Origin: Achromobacter xylosoxidans A8
GTDB taxonomy: Bacteria; Pseudomonadota; Gammaproteobacteria; Burkholderiales; Burkholderiaceae_B
DNA: 64,000 bases
Direction: 5' to 3'
Assembly: GCF_000165835.1 (NCBI RefSeq)
Contig: NC_014641.1
Location: 1 to 64,000 of the forward strand
Shown: positions 63,244 through 64,000 of the stretch, piece by piece
Numbering within the stretch: the stretch's first letter is position 1
How the letters are laid out: each line of letters starts with the position of its first letter
Translations under genes and position numbers: made by a program
The notes under the pieces: model-generated
Database searches by the model: none
Told to the model about the DNA's origin: nothing
What the model saw: only the letters and a program-made list of their open reading frames with translations

Positions 63244-63257
63244 GGTGGTTTCCTCCC

Positions 63258-63794
63258 CTACCAGGTGATGACCGGACGGATCACGGTCTGAACTTGAGAA
63301 CGATTGATCGGGCCGAAGTAGCGGCCGTCGAAAGACGTGTCGCTCACGTCCGACATAAGCAGCAGCTCGGCATTGCCCAGCGTGTAGGTGCTGGCCTGGA
63401 AGCGCGGCAAGGGCCGACCGGACTTGTCGGCCTGGATGGGCTTGCTATGTGGCAGCAGCTCGCCATTGACGCGCACGCCGTCATCGGCCACCGATACGGC
63501 ATCGTCTTTAGCGGCTAAAACGCGCTTCATCATGTAGCCGTAGTCGCCTGGGCAGAACCCGGCCCCGATGTAGCCCCTTTCCTTGGCGTCATCGAACACG
63601 CCGACCTTCGGCGGGCACCAAAGCACGTAAGCGCCCCGCTCCACCGGCGCGCTGCTCGTCCAGTACAGGCCGACCGGAATGCTCTTGGTGGTGTTGATGC
63701 GGGCACCGGCGGCATAGCTGCCGGCGGCCAGCACCAGGGCGGCCAGGCCGGCGACGGCTACGCCTTTCGTGATGCGTTTCAGGATGCGGCTCAT
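63258..63794 (-). CDS. traF: TraF, peptidase/cyclase for the TrbC pilin
   Basis: 178-aa S26-family serine peptidase related to signal peptidase I. N-terminal membrane anchor (about 10-30), catalytic Ser38 in TKSIPVGLYW and Lys90 in GYMMKRVLA. In RK2 this enzyme removes the AEIA tetrapeptide from TrbC and joins the new ends into a ring. Overlaps the traG stop (ATGA). The matching substrate trbC is at 3449-3913. Confidence 0.95.
   Translation of the reverse strand: MSRILKRITKGVAVAGLAALVLAAGSYAAGARINTTKSIPVGLYWTSSAPVERGAYVLWCPPKVGVFDDAKERGYIGAGFCPGDYGYMMKRVLAAKDDAVSVADDGVRVNGELLPHSKPIQADKSGRPLPRFQASTYTLGNAELLLMSDVSDTSFDGRYFGPINRSQVQTVIRPVITW
63507..63519. promoter_or_regulatory. KorB operator inside traF
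   Basis: A perfect TTTAGCGGCTAAA lies within traF codons (VLAAKDD). Intragenic KorB sites are part of the IncP-1 backbone. A one-mismatch version (TTTAGCCGCTGAA, 57664-57676) in traC is noted but not called. Confidence 0.9.
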
Positions 63795-64000
63795 ATCGTG
63801 ATGCCCTCCCCTGCCTCGACAACCTGGCGCAGCCGGTCGGTGGCCTTCGGCGCGGGGATCGAGGCCCGCGCCTGAAACACCGGGTCTTTGAAGTACAGCG
63901 GCTGCTTGCCGTAGATGGCGGGGTAGCCCGCGACGTAGATCACCATGTCGCCGGCTTCCTCGATCTCGCCCTTGTCGTTCTTCTTCGGCCCCGGCATCCG
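63791..64000 (-). CDS. traG: TraG coupling protein, C-terminal end (partial)
   Basis: The last ~69 residues of TraG, the VirD4-type coupling ATPase that links the relaxosome to the secretion channel; the gene continues past the right edge. Visible: GDMVIYVAGYPAIYGKQPLYFKDPVFQARASIP (abridged), typical of the TraG C-terminus. The stop overlaps the traF start. Confidence 0.9.
   Translation of the reverse strand, partial: RMPGPKKNDKGEIEEAGDMVIYVAGYPAIYGKQPLYFKDPVFQARASIPAPKATDRLRQVVEAGEGITI

Overview
The window is most of the backbone of an IncP-1 plasmid, probably the beta subgroup (R751-like), from a beta- or gammaproteobacterial host. The evidence is the syntenic trfA-ssb-trbA and trbB-trbP blocks, traC-traD-traE-traF-traG, and KorA and KorB operators in the expected places. 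The backbone is GC-rich and reads intact. It is split between the Tra2 (trb) and Tra1 (tra) blocks by about 39.5 kb of accessory DNA (16278-55780).

Layout. (1) 60-16283: replication (trfA, ssb), the regulator trbA, the trb mating-pair-formation operon (a P-type type IV secretion system with a cyclised pilin), then upf30.5 and a lipoprotein gene cut by an IS. (2) 16278-18797 and 49407-51926: two same-orientation copies of a 2520-bp IS21-family element bracketing 30.6 kb. (3) 18799-25806: an ABC-ATPase remnant, an AraC regulator and a chlorocatechol modified-ortho-cleavage operon in the clcABDE order, with a Bug-type binding protein inside it and a divergent LysR gene. (4) 26008-43209: a more AT-rich aromatic cluster. 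It has a salicylate-5-hydroxylase-type four-component oxygenase (nagAa/G/H/Ab-like, which I recall as hybABCD of Pseudomonas aeruginosa JB2), a branched-chain-type ABC transporter, an extradiol dioxygenase with helper genes, and regulators. Two inverted 1198-bp IS5-family copies interrupt livF and the oxygenase beta-subunit gene, each with a clean 4-bp target duplication. (5) 43267-45998: an IclR fragment and a two-subunit oxygenase of the ohbAB (ortho-halobenzoate 1,2-dioxygenase)/andAcAd type, ending in a truncated periplasmic-binding-protein gene. (6) 45999-55780: a scrapyard of mobile DNA (two ISL3 pieces, a MerR fragment, a second IS21 type, a Tn21-type tnpA end, a truncated IS1071). (7) 55781-64000: palindromic repeats, a strong terminator, then traC, D, E, F and the 3' end of traG on the minus strand.

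How it may work. The ohbAB-like oxygenase could turn 2-halobenzoates into (chloro)catechols, which the clc-type enzymes would convert through chloromuconate and dienelactone to maleylacetate and 3-oxoadipate. The nag/hyb-like oxygenase would hydroxylate salicylate-type substrates, but its beta subunit is broken by IS5 here. The ohb-like operon has no reductase or ferredoxin gene of its own and may borrow the nagAa/nagAb-like pair. Substrates are inferred from family resemblance only. I recall that a mobile JB2 cluster with hybABCD, an ABC transporter, an extradiol dioxygenase and chlorocatechol genes has been described; this window looks like a rearranged relative carried on a conjugative plasmid. 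No tRNA, rRNA or CRISPR was seen.
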